A stretch of DNA of 64,000 nt, from contig NZ_FNCO01000023.1 in NCBI RefSeq assembly GCF_900100795.1, positions 1-64,000 of the forward strand, read 5' to 3'. The notes beneath the pieces are model-generated. The model was not told where the DNA came from, ran no database searches, and was given only the letters and a program-made list of their open reading frames with translations. The translations under genes and the position numbers were made by a program. Position 1 is the first letter of the stretch, and every line of letters begins with the position of its first letter. This document shows, piece by piece, positions 17,261-25,362 of this stretch. Source of the stretch: Pseudomonas abietaniphila. GTDB lineage: Bacteria; Pseudomonadota; Gammaproteobacteria; Pseudomonadales; Pseudomonadaceae.

Positions 17261-17719
17261 TTAATTGTCTGGGTCACTTCTCGGACGTACAGGTACCTGT
17301 TTGCGCACGGCATTGGACAGAACCAACGATGTCGTGACCGAACCATGGGCAGCCAGCGCATCGACTATAGTCTCCAAATCAGCAGGCTGAGAAAACGCGC
17401 AACGGACTATGAAGCAGTCTTCTCCCGTGATCCTGTCAGCTTCTAGCACTTCAGGTATGTTGTTAAACAACTCCAGATAGCGCTTGATGTGCTGGTGAGT
17501 TGTGCGAATGCGCAGAATCGCCTGCAACCCCAACCCTACCTCACGCAAACTTACCCGCGCGCTGTAACCCTCTATGACACCCGCAGCTTCGAGTTTCTGA
17601 ACTCGCTCGCTCATAGCCGGTTGGGAAAGCCCAATGCGCTTGCCCAAGGATGCCAGGCTTTGCCGTGCATTCTTTTGCAGTGCCTCCAGAATCTGCCAAT
17701 CTTTGCTGTCCAGCCCCAT
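17261..17719 (-). CDS. Lrp/AsnC-family transcription regulator
   Basis: A 152-residue Lrp-type protein: N-terminal winged HTH (LDSKDWQILEALQKNARQS, then SLGKRIGLSQPAMSERVQKL) and a RAM ligand-binding domain (LEADRITGEDCFIVRC). Such regulators respond to amino acids or other small ligands. It is divergently oriented to the two hydrolase genes with a 124-base spacer (17720-17843), the usual arrangement when the regulator controls the neighbouring operon. Confidence 0.9.
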   Translation of the reverse strand: MGLDSKDWQILEALQKNARQSLASLGKRIGLSQPAMSERVQKLEAAGVIEGYSARVSLREVGLGLQAILRIRTTHQHIKRYLELFNNIPEVLEADRITGEDCFIVRCAFSQPADLETIVDALAAHGSVTTSLVLSNAVRKQVPVRPRSDPDN

Positions 17720-17843
17720 GCTTTTCCTCTACTGAGTAATCCGATGAATCATCGGTTGACGACGCTTCTTTCGGATGATTTGCCATCCAAGGTCGATGTG
17801 TCATTCGCTACATTCTGCGGACACCCCTTCTGAGAAACAAGAA

Positions 17844-18467
17844 ATGACACCTTCGATATTGCTCCTCCCGGGCATTGGCAATTCCGGCCCAGGTCACTGG
17901 CAGACGATATGGGCACACACCGACGCTTCCATGGAGAGCATTGGGGGGCAAGACTGGAATCGACCAGTTTGCACAAAGTGGGTCGAGAATCTGGAGGCCG
18001 CTATTAGCCGAGCGGGGCCCGACATCGTGTTGGTAGCCCACAGCCTTGGCTGCCTGCAAGTCGCCCACTGGGCGCAATGTAGTCGCACATTGGTTAGGGC
18101 CGCTTTGCTGGTTGCCGTACCAGACCCCGACCGCTCCACTTTTCCGAACGAGGCGCTAGGATTTAGTCCACTTGGCCTGAAGCGTTTTGCATTTCCAAGT
18201 ACCGTTGTCGCAAGCTGCAACGACCCATATGCAGATATGGATTATAGCCAGCGATGTGCAGAAGCCTGGGGCAGCCGCCTGGTGAACATCGGGCCCCAAG
18301 GGCACATTAATTCGGCCAGCGGACTTGGTGATTGGCTTCAGGGGAGAGCGTTGCTGGAAGATCTCGTCGCAATGTCTGTGAGACCCGTACCAGATGTTCG
18401 CTCAACCGTTCACGACGCTAAAGAAAAGAACTCACTTCATTGTTCGCAAGGAAAGCCAAATGAATAA
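17844..18467 (+). CDS. RBBP9/YdeN-type alpha/beta hydrolase
   Basis: A 207-residue protein of the serine hydrolase RBBP9/YdeN family: GIGNSGPGHWQ near the start, nucleophile elbow VAHSLGC, and the C-terminal GPQGHINSASGLGDW with the catalytic His. Start at ATG 17844 after GAGAAACAAGAA. Overlaps the second hydrolase gene by eight bases. Substrate unknown; context with an Lrp regulator suggests a small inducible catabolic or detoxification operon. Confidence 0.85.
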   Translation: MTPSILLLPGIGNSGPGHWQTIWAHTDASMESIGGQDWNRPVCTKWVENLEAAISRAGPDIVLVAHSLGCLQVAHWAQCSRTLVRAALLVAVPDPDRSTFPNEALGFSPLGLKRFAFPSTVVASCNDPYADMDYSQRCAEAWGSRLVNIGPQGHINSASGLGDWLQGRALLEDLVAMSVRPVPDVRSTVHDAKEKNSLHCSQGKPNE

Positions 18468-19209
18468 CGCATCCAACGCCCCTGTTGTATTCATCAACGG
18501 CCTTATCGGTACGTTGAATGATCCTGAGATTCATAGACAGCTCGGTGATCGACCCTTCCTTGCACCTGATCTTTACGGCTATGGAAACCATCAAGGTACG
18601 CCTGTAGGGAATATCAATATTCAGGGACAGGTCGAACGAATACGCGAGGTGGTCGAAGCCGAGTTCAATGAATGTGCAGTGAATCTTGTTGGGCATTCGG
18701 TCGGTGGAGTGGTGGCCTATGCATTTGCCCACCGCTACCCAGAGCGCGTGAAGAGCCTTGTCAGTGTTGAAGGTAACTTCACCCTGAAGGATGCCTTCTG
18801 GTCATCGTCCGTCGCGAACATGTCAGTAGAGCAAGCAGAAACCATGCTGGAGGGGTTCCGGGCCGATCCCGAGGCCTGGCTGGAGCGATCCGGAATACTG
18901 GAGCCCGCTGGCCAAACAGAAACCGCGAAGACCTGGCTTGCCCACCAACCTGCTTCAACCTTGCAAGCTATCGCCCAATCAGTAGTGGCGGTCACAGGGC
19001 GCCCTGACTATCAAACAATCTTAAGGAGCGTGTTCGCTTCGGTACCGGTGCATTTGTTGGCGGGTGAGCACTCAGTCGGAGGTTGGGATGTTCCTGACTG
19101 GGCAAATAAGGGAGCGACGAGTCTCACCATCATGCCAGACGTTGGACACCTAATGATGTTGCAACATCCCGCTGCGTTTGGTCGACTGGTTGCGGGCCTA
19201 TTAGCCTGA
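18460..19209 (+). CDS. Alpha/beta hydrolase
   Basis: A 249-residue alpha/beta hydrolase with nucleophile elbow GHSVGG, an oxyanion-side FINGLIG near the N-terminus and the catalytic His in MPDVGHLMMLQHP. ATG at 18460 follows AAGGAAAGCCAA. Its end touches the IS66-family transposase gene on the other strand (9-base overlap), so the IS inserted at or very near the 3-prime end, but the protein looks complete. Substrate unknown. Confidence 0.85.
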   Translation: MNNASNAPVVFINGLIGTLNDPEIHRQLGDRPFLAPDLYGYGNHQGTPVGNINIQGQVERIREVVEAEFNECAVNLVGHSVGGVVAYAFAHRYPERVKSLVSVEGNFTLKDAFWSSSVANMSVEQAETMLEGFRADPEAWLERSGILEPAGQTETAKTWLAHQPASTLQAIAQSVVAVTGRPDYQTILRSVFASVPVHLLAGEHSVGGWDVPDWANKGATSLTIMPDVGHLMMLQHPAAFGRLVAGLLA

Positions 19210-20805
19210 GTGAGAGTTGATACACGCAAAAGCGTCTGCCGAAGGCACCATGCCTAAGCTAGGCCCCGTCCACTGATGCGGCAGCAGTTGTCCGATCTCG
19301 CTTGCTCGCTGCGTCGGCAGCCGCTTGAGAACATCCTTTAAATAGGCATACGGATCATGCCCATTCAGCCGCGCCGACTGGATCAAACTCATGATCGCTG
19401 CGGCCCGTTTGCCGCTGCGCAACGACCCTGCAAAGAGCCAGTTCTTGCGCCCAAGAGCCCACGGTCGGATCTGGTTCTCTGCCCAGTTGTTGTCAATGGG
19501 TACGGCTCCGTCATCGAGATAGCGCGACAGCGCTGCCCAGCGTTTGAGGCTGTAATCCAGGGCTCTGCTGATAGCCGAACCTTCAGGCACGAGATCACGC
19601 TGGGTGATCATCCAGGTATGCAGCACATCCATCACCGGTACGGCTTTTTCTTGCCGTATTCGGCGTCGTAAATCCGGCTCCAGATCGCGGGCGTCACGTT
19701 CGATTTCGTACAGTAACTGGATATAGCGCAGGGCCTGCTCGGCGAGCATGCTCTTGTTAGTGGCGTGCAGTTCGAAGAACTTACGCCGCGCATGGGCCAT
19801 GCAGCCGATCTCGGTCACGCCGAGTTCGAAGCTGGCCTTGTAACCGCCAAAATCATCACAGACCAGCTTGCCCTTCCAGCCTTGCAGGAACTTGCGAGCA
19901 TGCTCACCAGCGCGACTGGGACTGAAGTCATAAACGACAGCCGCTGTTTCACAGAACTGGCTGGTGGCGTAGGCCCACACATAAGAGCGGTGAGTTTTCT
20001 TCGAGCCTGGAGCGAGCATCTGCACCGGTGTTTCATCAGCATGGATGACTTGCTGCCCAAGTACCACGTCGCGCAGCGCGTCGACCAGCGGCTGTAACTG
20101 CACGCCCGTCACGCCAACCCATTGAGCCAACGTTGAACGTGGAATCGCCAAGCCGGCTCGACCGAAAATCGACTCTTGGCGGTAAAGCGGCAAGTGGTCG
20201 GCAAACTTGGCGATCATGACGTGGGCCAGCAGTCCGGCGGTCGGGATGCCCTTGTCGATGATCTGCGCCGGAACCGGCGCCTGGATCAGCGTTTCGCAGT
20301 CATCACAGACCCATTTTCCGCGCACATGGCGCTCGACAGTGAATATGCCCGGCGTGTAGTCCAGCTTCTCGCTGACGTCTTCACCGATGCGCTTGAGGGC
20401 GCAGCCACAGGGGCAGTGAGTGTTGTCCGGTTCGTGATGGATCAACGTGCGTGGAAACTCTGCTGGCAATGCAGTGCGCTTGGGCTTTTGCTTTTTCTCG
20501 GTCGGCGTCGGAGCTGTTTGCAACGCCTGAAGCTCTGCTTCAATTGCCGCGATATCGGTATCGATCAGGTCATCGAGCAAGCTGGCCTGCTGCGGATTCA
20601 TCTGCTCGCTACGCTTGGCAAACTTCAATCGCTTGAGTTGGGCGATCTCGTGGGTCAGCTTCTCGATCACCGTTTGATCGCGGTTGATCTTCTTGCCCAT
20701 GGTCTCGATTTGCTGGTCGAGCGTCTCGACACGCTGTATCAACTGCGCCGCCAAAGCGCGCAGTTGTTCAGGGGTAAGGTGGTCGGGATTGGGGAGCGAA
20801 GTCAT
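19201..20805 (-). CDS. tnpC: IS66-family transposase TnpC
   Basis: A 534-residue IS66 transposase. N-terminal coiled coil (about residues 15-65), zinc-finger region with CPCGC and CDDC, and the DDE core: Asp in IHADETPVQ, Asp in VCDDFGGYK, Glu in NNWAENQIRP. The C-terminus runs about 20 residues beyond the LLPHQW where many family members end. Intact and probably active with TnpA and TnpB upstream. Confidence 0.95.
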   Translation of the reverse strand: MTSLPNPDHLTPEQLRALAAQLIQRVETLDQQIETMGKKINRDQTVIEKLTHEIAQLKRLKFAKRSEQMNPQQASLLDDLIDTDIAAIEAELQALQTAPTPTEKKQKPKRTALPAEFPRTLIHHEPDNTHCPCGCALKRIGEDVSEKLDYTPGIFTVERHVRGKWVCDDCETLIQAPVPAQIIDKGIPTAGLLAHVMIAKFADHLPLYRQESIFGRAGLAIPRSTLAQWVGVTGVQLQPLVDALRDVVLGQQVIHADETPVQMLAPGSKKTHRSYVWAYATSQFCETAAVVYDFSPSRAGEHARKFLQGWKGKLVCDDFGGYKASFELGVTEIGCMAHARRKFFELHATNKSMLAEQALRYIQLLYEIERDARDLEPDLRRRIRQEKAVPVMDVLHTWMITQRDLVPEGSAISRALDYSLKRWAALSRYLDDGAVPIDNNWAENQIRPWALGRKNWLFAGSLRSGKRAAAIMSLIQSARLNGHDPYAYLKDVLKRLPTQRASEIGQLLPHQWTGPSLGMVPSADAFACINSHSG

Positions 20806-20866
20806 GGTGCCGATTTTGCCAGACCAGACAATTCACGGCGATAGATCGATAGGCTAATGGCAGCTG

Positions 20867-21202
20867 TTAAAGCAGTGTGATTGCGCCGCCGGAGCCCGCG
20901 CGCTGCCATGGCAGGCCCAACACCAACGCCTGGAGTTGCTCGGTACCCAACTGCATTTCAGAACCCTGGCGAATGCCTGGCCAGTGGAACTTGCCTTGAT
21001 TCAAACGGCGAGCCGCCAGCCAGATCCCGAAGCCGTCATGCACCAGAACTTTCATCCGAGTGGCCCGGCGGTTGGCGAACAGATAAGCACAGTGCGGCTT
21101 CGCCGCACCGAACACCGCGATCACCCTGGCTAACGCGGTTTCGGTGCCCGCTCGCATGTCCATCGGCTCAGTAGCGAGCCAGATGAAGTCGATGCGGATC
21201 AT
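20867..21202 (-). CDS. tnpB: IS66-family accessory protein TnpB
   Basis: A 111-residue TnpB (IS66 Orf2 type). The conserved start IRIDFIWLATEPMDMRAGTETALARV and the region HCAYLFANRRATRMKVLVHDGFG are clear. It overlaps tnpA by four bases. Required with TnpA for IS66 transposition; exact biochemical role is unknown. Confidence 0.93.
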   Translation of the reverse strand: MIRIDFIWLATEPMDMRAGTETALARVIAVFGAAKPHCAYLFANRRATRMKVLVHDGFGIWLAARRLNQGKFHWPGIRQGSEMQLGTEQLQALVLGLPWQRAGSGGAITLL

Positions 21203-21567
21203 CGCAGCAGGTCTCGAAGAAAGGTCGCGCAGGCAGCAGCATTTTCGCTTGGCCAGTTCACTTTGACGGTGCCGCTCGGGTGCTGGATCTCAACGCAGAT
21301 GTTCGAGGATGCCGCTTGCGAATTTGCTCCGGCCAACTGGATGGGTAACGGAATGAATGCAGGTTGCAGCGCCGTGCTTTTCTGCGCATGAACCCGAATC
21401 CATTTGTGGACGAGGTTTGCGTTGAGGCTATGGCTGAGGGCGACGCTGGCAATCGAGGCACGAGGCTGGGCGCACTCTTGGATGACCTGGACTTTGAAGG
21501 AGTTGGAGTAGGAACGGCGTTGTGGCTGCATGAAATACCCGCTTAAAAGGCTAGAACTGGTGTCCAC
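21199..21567 (-). CDS. tnpA: IS66-family accessory protein TnpA
   Basis: HTH protein typical of IS66 Orf1: RRSYSNSFKVQVIQECAQ and the recognition helix region HSLNANLVHKWIR. The frame starts at 21567, but ATG at 21531 (MQPQRRSYSN) with AAGCGGG upstream is equally likely. Immediately outside lies a 27-base imperfect palindrome (21559-21585). Confidence 0.92.
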   Translation of the reverse strand: MDTSSSLLSGYFMQPQRRSYSNSFKVQVIQECAQPRASIASVALSHSLNANLVHKWIRVHAQKSTALQPAFIPLPIQLAGANSQAASSNICVEIQHPSGTVKVNWPSENAAACATFLRDLLR

Positions 21568-21585
21568 TTAAATTAAGTGCACACC
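21559..21585. repeat. 27-base imperfect palindrome beside the IS66 element
   Basis: Arms GGTGT/ACACC and CACTTAA/TTAAGTG around a central A, with one C/C mismatch. It could be an IS end, a target hot spot or an operator; no second copy was seen in the window. Confidence 0.45.
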
Positions 21586-21640
21586 ATGTCTTGGCTTTGC
21601 AGCGCTGGGTAGATGACTTGGCCGGACGGATACACACGAC

Positions 21641-21834
21641 TGCCAAAGCGGCCGTATTCAAAACATTTTCCAGACTACACCCGCTGAAAGTTGAAGCGAA
21701 GAATCCAGACCAAAGGGAAAGCCTGGAAAGGAAAACCCCCGTAGATACGGGGGTTTGAGCCTTGTGTCAATCTATGTTCATGAGTGTCAAACTTTATTGT
21801 TTTGTGTCAATCTTTATTGTTCAAAACCACCATG
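21641..21834. mobile_element. Second, diverged copy of the Tn7-like right end
   Basis: Matches 6023-6217 in the same orientation over its full length, with scattered differences in the first 60 bases and near identity across the CCCCC-GTAGATA-GGGGG hairpin and the three GTGTCAAWCTWTRTT repeats (starting 21764, 21784, 21804, again 20-bp phase). No tnsA follows; the similarity ends toward the IS66 element. It is a remnant or a mobilisable end. Confidence 0.75.
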
Positions 21835-21936
21835 TTCTTTCCTTCTCGATCCTAAAACGTAAAAGCGTCCCTTTCCTACGGGTCTAGCCCTACGTTTCAC
21901 GGTTGGGCATGGCCGTTTCAACGGTTCTATATTGGG

Positions 21937-22182
21937 TCAGTCGAGGCCGCGCAGATCTCGCAAGCCGTAATCATCACGCAGGATGCGTAATTGCTCCTTA
22001 TCCACCTCATCCATCCATGCACAATCTGCATCGGAGAGCCCAGCACGACGCAGCAGATCAGCCGCATCTCCACGGTCATAGATGTAGCGCGTCAGATCGG
22101 CAGCGGCGTATAGAAAACCTTGGTTGATACCAACTTGTCGCTCGGTAGGCTTGCGTCGACGGGGACGTGGATTTGCGATCAC
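21937..22182 (-). CDS. Hypothetical 81-residue protein
   Basis: Starts with GTG at 22182 behind TAGAAGGAAAACGCCA. Basic N-terminus (NPRPRRRKPTERQ) and a helical acidic remainder (YDRGDAADLLRRAGLSDADCAWMDEVDKEQL). Last gene of small-gene array 2, next to the Tn7-like end remnant. No family recognised. Confidence 0.65.
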   Translation of the reverse strand: MIANPRPRRRKPTERQVGINQGFLYAAADLTRYIYDRGDAADLLRRAGLSDADCAWMDEVDKEQLRILRDDYGLRDLRGLD

Positions 22183-22195
22183 TGGCGTTTTCCTT

Positions 22196-22423
22196 CTAGG
22201 ACATGCCGGGGGCTGAGTGCGCGTCGATGAATTCGGCAGTCAACTCGTCGCCGTGGTCGCCTTCACCACTCGCGTAATCAATGACACTGACCAGCACATC
22301 CGAAATGTCGTTGTGTCCGTACTCTTTCTCAAACGCATCAACCCAAGCCTGCTGCGCGGCAGTGGCCTTAGCGCTGGCCTTAGCGGCGGCTTTCGCCAGT
22401 CGCACCAATGATTTGCTTGCCAT
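22196..22423 (-). CDS. Small Ala/Lys-rich protein, paralogue A
   Basis: A 75-residue protein that is almost identical to the product of 25124-25351 (differences mainly at residues 21-33). N-terminal half is Ala/Lys rich (VRLAKAAAKASAKA); the C-terminal half (HNDISDVLVSVIDYASGEGDHGDEL) is acidic. The pair suggests recent duplication inside the array. No known family. Confidence 0.7.
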   Translation of the reverse strand: MASKSLVRLAKAAAKASAKATAAQQAWVDAFEKEYGHNDISDVLVSVIDYASGEGDHGDELTAEFIDAHSAPGMS

Positions 22424-22437
22424 GTCGTTTTCCGCGA

Positions 22438-22686
22438 TCAGTTCGACGGTTGAGCGAGGTTCCGAGTGATGGCCCGAGCAATCACGTTCACCGGCAGTTT
22501 GTTTTTGTTATCGCGGGTGTCCTCCAACCCGAGCATTGAACAACCGACAGCCGCCGCGTCTTCCTGAAGCTGCTGCTCATTCACAGAGCCAGCTTCATCG
22601 CGAACGATTCTGAAACCGTACTGACGGAGCTTGCGGATCGTTACGGCAATGTCTTCTGCCACTTCGTCTGAGCTACGAATATCCAT
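22438..22686 (-). CDS. Hypothetical 82-residue protein
   Basis: ATG at 22686 follows ACGAGAGGAATCGCC; the longer frame lacks this site. Helical acidic protein (SDEVAEDIAVTIRKLRQYGF). Its 91-base leader has two short stems, loosely like the structured leaders elsewhere in the array. Function unknown. Confidence 0.65.
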   Translation of the reverse strand: MDIRSSDEVAEDIAVTIRKLRQYGFRIVRDEAGSVNEQQLQEDAAAVGCSMLGLEDTRDNKNKLPVNVIARAITRNLAQPSN

Positions 22687-22777
22687 GGCGATTCCTCTCG
22701 TTGGTTGAGGGTGCGGAACCCGCATCCTGGCACTGCCAAAGGCCCAATCAATGGCCGGTGGTGTGCAGCGTTTTCCG

Positions 22778-23104
22778 TTATTCCGGCGCGTCGGCCAAAG
22801 GTTTACGCTCCAGCAGTCGCCAAAACTTCGTCTGACCGTTGACGATTCCGTCTGAGGTCAAAAAGCGTTCGCTTTTGATGGCGTTTTCTTTCCAGACTGG
22901 CATAGTCCACTCATCGACCAGCGCATAGGTCACTGGCCGCGCCATCCAGTTTTCAGACACAAAGCCACAGCACGCAAGCTGCTCGGCTACGACACTGCGA
23001 TACGTCACGGTGTCCTGGATAACGGTCGGTAGATAGCACGCCAATGCGAGCACTGGCAGAACATAAAAAAACAGGCGGCGATCAAACTTAAATTTATGGT
23101 TCAT
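22778..23104 (-). CDS. Small protein with N-terminal membrane anchor
   Basis: A 108-residue protein. A basic N-terminus (NHKFKFDRR) precedes one hydrophobic segment (LFFYVLPVLALACYLPTV), consistent with an uncleaved signal anchor; the remainder would be periplasmic and contains an adjacent Cys pair. Not recognised. Confidence 0.65.
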   Translation of the reverse strand: MNHKFKFDRRLFFYVLPVLALACYLPTVIQDTVTYRSVVAEQLACCGFVSENWMARPVTYALVDEWTMPVWKENAIKSERFLTSDGIVNGQTKFWRLLERKPLADAPE

Positions 23105-23119
23105 GACTCTTTTCCCGGA

Positions 23120-23332
23120 TCATTTCTTGTAGAGGCGAACCCACTCGATAATCTCATCAAGCTGACGGTTATCCAGGTGAGCGCAGTTCGCGTAGATCGC
23201 AGCTGCGACTAGGCCCTGATGCCCTTCTGTTGTTGAGCCGATGCCCGCTTTCCCGCGCATTCCCGGTTGGCCGTCATCGGTCAGCACTCGCTCATCGGCA
23301 CCCGTTACAAACTGATTAGCTTGGATTTGCAT
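23120..23332 (-). CDS. Hypothetical 70-residue protein behind structured leader 2
   Basis: ATG at 23332 lies 20 bases after GGATCGAGCAGGG, the conserved tail of the structured leader. The product (starting MQIQANQFVTGADERVL) is soluble with a helical end. The frame extends upstream but through the structured leader, which makes the internal ATG more likely. Unknown function. Confidence 0.6.
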   Translation of the reverse strand: MQIQANQFVTGADERVLTDDGQPGMRGKAGIGSTTEGHQGLVAAAIYANCAHLDNRQLDEIIEWVRLYKK

Positions 23333-23435
23333 GCTCTGATTACCCTGCTCGATCCGGGCGCGGGAATCGCGCCTCTTTGTACGTCCTCGGCCCCGGTTTC
23401 TTAGGCCGAGGCTTGGGGTGCAGCTGAGCGTTTTC
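23333..23435 (-). promoter_or_regulatory. Structured leader element, copy 2
   Basis: Minus-strand order: CCTCGGCC-loop-GGCCGAGG hairpin (alternative pairing CCTCGG/CCGGGG), linker ACGTACAAAGAGG, hairpin GGCGCG-ATTCC-CGCGCC, then GGATCGAGCAGGG and the ATG at 23332. Close in sequence and order to 26175-26285. Two mutually exclusive pairings of the first hairpin would permit switching. Confidence 0.5.
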
Positions 23436-23702
23436 CTACACGTCCTGAATGAGATTGCGCAGGCGCTCCAGCACAGCGCGAGCGAACTCCGGCGCGGCTG
23501 CTTTTGCGTCCTCGATGCTGGCAAATCCGCTGCCGATATGGCCCAAGTACTCCAGCTCGAAAGCCCCTGCATCATCGGTGATGGCCATCATTTCCTGACC
23601 CGCAAAACGAGCTACCTGCATTACCTCCGGATTATCTCCCCACCAGACCTGTTGCGACCGATTCAGCGGGAACACGTCCCCCTCTCTCACTTTGATTTGC
23701 AT
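23436..23702 (-). CDS. Hypothetical 88-residue protein
   Basis: ATG at 23702 follows an AACGGAAAGCAGC site. Mixed alpha/beta (VFPLNRSQQVWWGDNPEVMQV, AFELEYLGHIGSGFASIEDAK). Upstream of structured leader 2. Not recognised. Confidence 0.65.
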   Translation of the reverse strand: MQIKVREGDVFPLNRSQQVWWGDNPEVMQVARFAGQEMMAITDDAGAFELEYLGHIGSGFASIEDAKAAAPEFARAVLERLRNLIQDV

Positions 23703-23713
23703 GCTGCTTTCCG

Positions 23714-24034
23714 TTAGCTGATGGCAAACTCAGGTAAAATAATTTTTTCTACATATTCGGCAGCTGTACAAAAATCAGAACAACCCGGCTCGTCCAGGAT
23801 AATGAACGTATCTTCAACATTGCCCTTGAAATGAGTCACACGGTAAGGGCCTGAACTCATTGCTACGACACGCAATTTGACATGAGTCTCAGACTTACTG
23901 ATGTCGATCAAATCAGAAGCACCAGAAATATCTTGATCTTTATCAAGTAGCGAGATTTCAAAGCCATGAGCTTTGCATTCACTGATGATCTGCCTGGTCA
24001 ACCCACAATTGATCTGTAACGGCTTCATGCTCAT
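23714..24034 (-). CDS. Hypothetical 106-residue protein
   Basis: ATG at 24034 with AGGAAAAAGAA. AT-richer than its neighbours. Beta-rich (ETHVKLRVVAMSSGPYRVTHF) with a Cys-containing C-terminal third. Ends 11 bases before the next start in the array. Unknown. Confidence 0.65.
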   Translation of the reverse strand: MSMKPLQINCGLTRQIISECKAHGFEISLLDKDQDISGASDLIDISKSETHVKLRVVAMSSGPYRVTHFKGNVEDTFIILDEPGCSDFCTAAEYVEKIILPEFAIS

Positions 24035-24043
24035 TTCTTTTTC

Positions 24044-24250
24044 CTATTGTGCTGGACCTGGGCGCTCGGCCTGGTCCGAAAGCAGGTTTGCCCGGTCCAA
24101 CCAGAATTGTGCCTTTTGAAAGCAACGCTCTGCTTTCACGGTACGGCCCGCCTCACGCGCCTGGTTGCCGTCTGCAAGCCATAGGCTTGCACGGGTTTCG
24201 GCTTCAAGAGCGCGCTGGTCTAGCGGCTTCACAGGCGCTTTGGTGGGCAT
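24044..24250 (-). CDS. Hypothetical 68-residue TPR-like helical protein
   Basis: Two helices with spacing like a tetratricopeptide hairpin (ASLWLADGNQAREAGRTVKAERCFQKAQFWLDRA). A single TPR-like hairpin suggests a binding role. ATG at 24250 after CAAGGAAATCGACG. Function unknown. Confidence 0.65.
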   Translation of the reverse strand: MPTKAPVKPLDQRALEAETRASLWLADGNQAREAGRTVKAERCFQKAQFWLDRANLLSDQAERPGPAQ

Positions 24251-24265
24251 CGTCGATTTCCTTGA

Positions 24266-24589
24266 TTACTTGGCGGACGCCTGAAACCAGTGTCCGGTGT
24301 CAGCGCGCTGGTTGTCGCGAGCGAGCAACAAGAACCGTGCTTTGCATTGCACGGAACCATCGCCAAGCTCCACCGCATATCCTTCCAACATTTCGACGAC
24401 ATTCATTTCTTGGCGTCGCGCCGAGCTTTCAGCAGTACCGCGAAGCTGATCAAAGCATCTGTCGCGTGCTGTTGCGGGGGTCACTGGCACCTCTGCAAGC
24501 ACCGTCGTGGCAAGCGCTGTCGAGCAGGCCAACCCCGAGCCAACAGCGATGACCAAGAGCAATGCAGCTGAGTTCTTCATGAGGTTCAT
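24266..24589 (-). CDS. Small secreted protein
   Basis: A 107-residue protein with a typical signal peptide (MKNSAALLLVIAVGSGLACSTALA, cleavage near ALA-T). The mature part has two Cys (DRCFDQLRG, VQCKARF) that could form a disulphide. Probably periplasmic. Not recognised. Confidence 0.65.
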   Translation of the reverse strand: MNLMKNSAALLLVIAVGSGLACSTALATTVLAEVPVTPATARDRCFDQLRGTAESSARRQEMNVVEMLEGYAVELGDGSVQCKARFLLLARDNQRADTGHWFQASAK

Positions 24590-24642
24590 CGGGATTTCCT
24601 ACCTGTTTTGCGTATCGTATTCGACTGATGAGCGCCTGCCAC

Positions 24643-25104
24643 TTAATTACCTGGCGGAGGGCTGTCCGAATCGCAACGATCAAAGCCTGCTAAAAGAACG
24701 CCGAAGATCCAGCCCAAAACGACAGCGGCAATAAGACCGCCGAAGACTGGTGGGCCGCTCACAGGCTCCAACCCCTGCACTTTCAAAAGGGCCATGGCAT
24801 TCCGCGCCGCGACCATAAGCACTACCAGTTGAATCACTCCGAAAGCTACATGCTTCAACCGGTTAAAGCGGTAACTCAGCACGCCGAATACATACAGGCC
24901 CGCCACGCCTCCTGCTGCAATCAGGACGCCGACCGGAATTTTGATGGCAAGACCCATCGCTGGAAAGTCCTCATACAGCCAACGATTAGCAAGGCAGCTC
25001 ACAATTGAAAATGTCAGAAGTGCGAGCAGCAATCTTGAGCTATTTCGACCATTTACCAAAGCGCTGCAATAGGTTGGGATACCCATGTACCAAGGATCTT
25101 TCAT
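24643..25104 (-). CDS. Small multi-pass membrane protein
   Basis: A 153-residue protein with about four hydrophobic segments (LLLALLTFSIVSCLA, IPVGVLIAAGGVAGLYVFGVL, VAFGVIQLVVLMVAA, FGGLIAAVVLGWIFGVLLA). Inner membrane. No known family. Confidence 0.65.
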   Translation of the reverse strand: MKDPWYMGIPTYCSALVNGRNSSRLLLALLTFSIVSCLANRWLYEDFPAMGLAIKIPVGVLIAAGGVAGLYVFGVLSYRFNRLKHVAFGVIQLVVLMVAARNAMALLKVQGLEPVSGPPVFGGLIAAVVLGWIFGVLLAGFDRCDSDSPPPGN

Positions 25105-25123
25105 GTTTCTTATCCTTCAACAA

Positions 25124-25351
25124 TTAGGACATGCCGGGCGCGGAATGCGCGTCGATGAATTCGGCTGTCAACTCGTCGCCGTGGTCGCCTTCACCACTCG
25201 CGTAATCAATGACACTGACCAGCACATCCGATATGTCGTTGTGACCGTACTCTGCCTCGAATGCTTCTACCCAAGCCTTCTGCGCGGAATTGGCCTTGGC
25301 GCTCGCCTTAGCGGCAGCTTTAGCCAGTCGCACCAATGATTTGCTTGCCAT
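25124..25351 (-). CDS. Small Ala/Lys-rich protein, paralogue B
   Basis: A 75-residue near-copy of the product of 22196-22423; the DNA of the C-terminal halves is also nearly identical, including the region just downstream. ATG at 25351 after AGAGGAAATCGAC. The copy arose by duplication of a gene-sized unit with intervening genes in between. Function unknown. Confidence 0.7.
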   Translation of the reverse strand: MASKSLVRLAKAAAKASAKANSAQKAWVEAFEAEYGHNDISDVLVSVIDYASGEGDHGDELTAEFIDAHSAPGMS

Positions 25352-25362
25352 GTCGATTTCCT

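Larger units (their letters stand above)
19201..21585. mobile_element. IS66-family insertion sequence (ends approximate)
   Basis: Three-gene IS66 organisation tnpA-tnpB-tnpC on the minus strand. I could not identify convincing terminal inverted repeats or the 8-bp target duplication, so limits are those of the genes plus the palindrome outside tnpA. It separates the hydrolase operon from the second copy of the Tn7-like end, and may have removed sequence from it. Confidence 0.75.
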
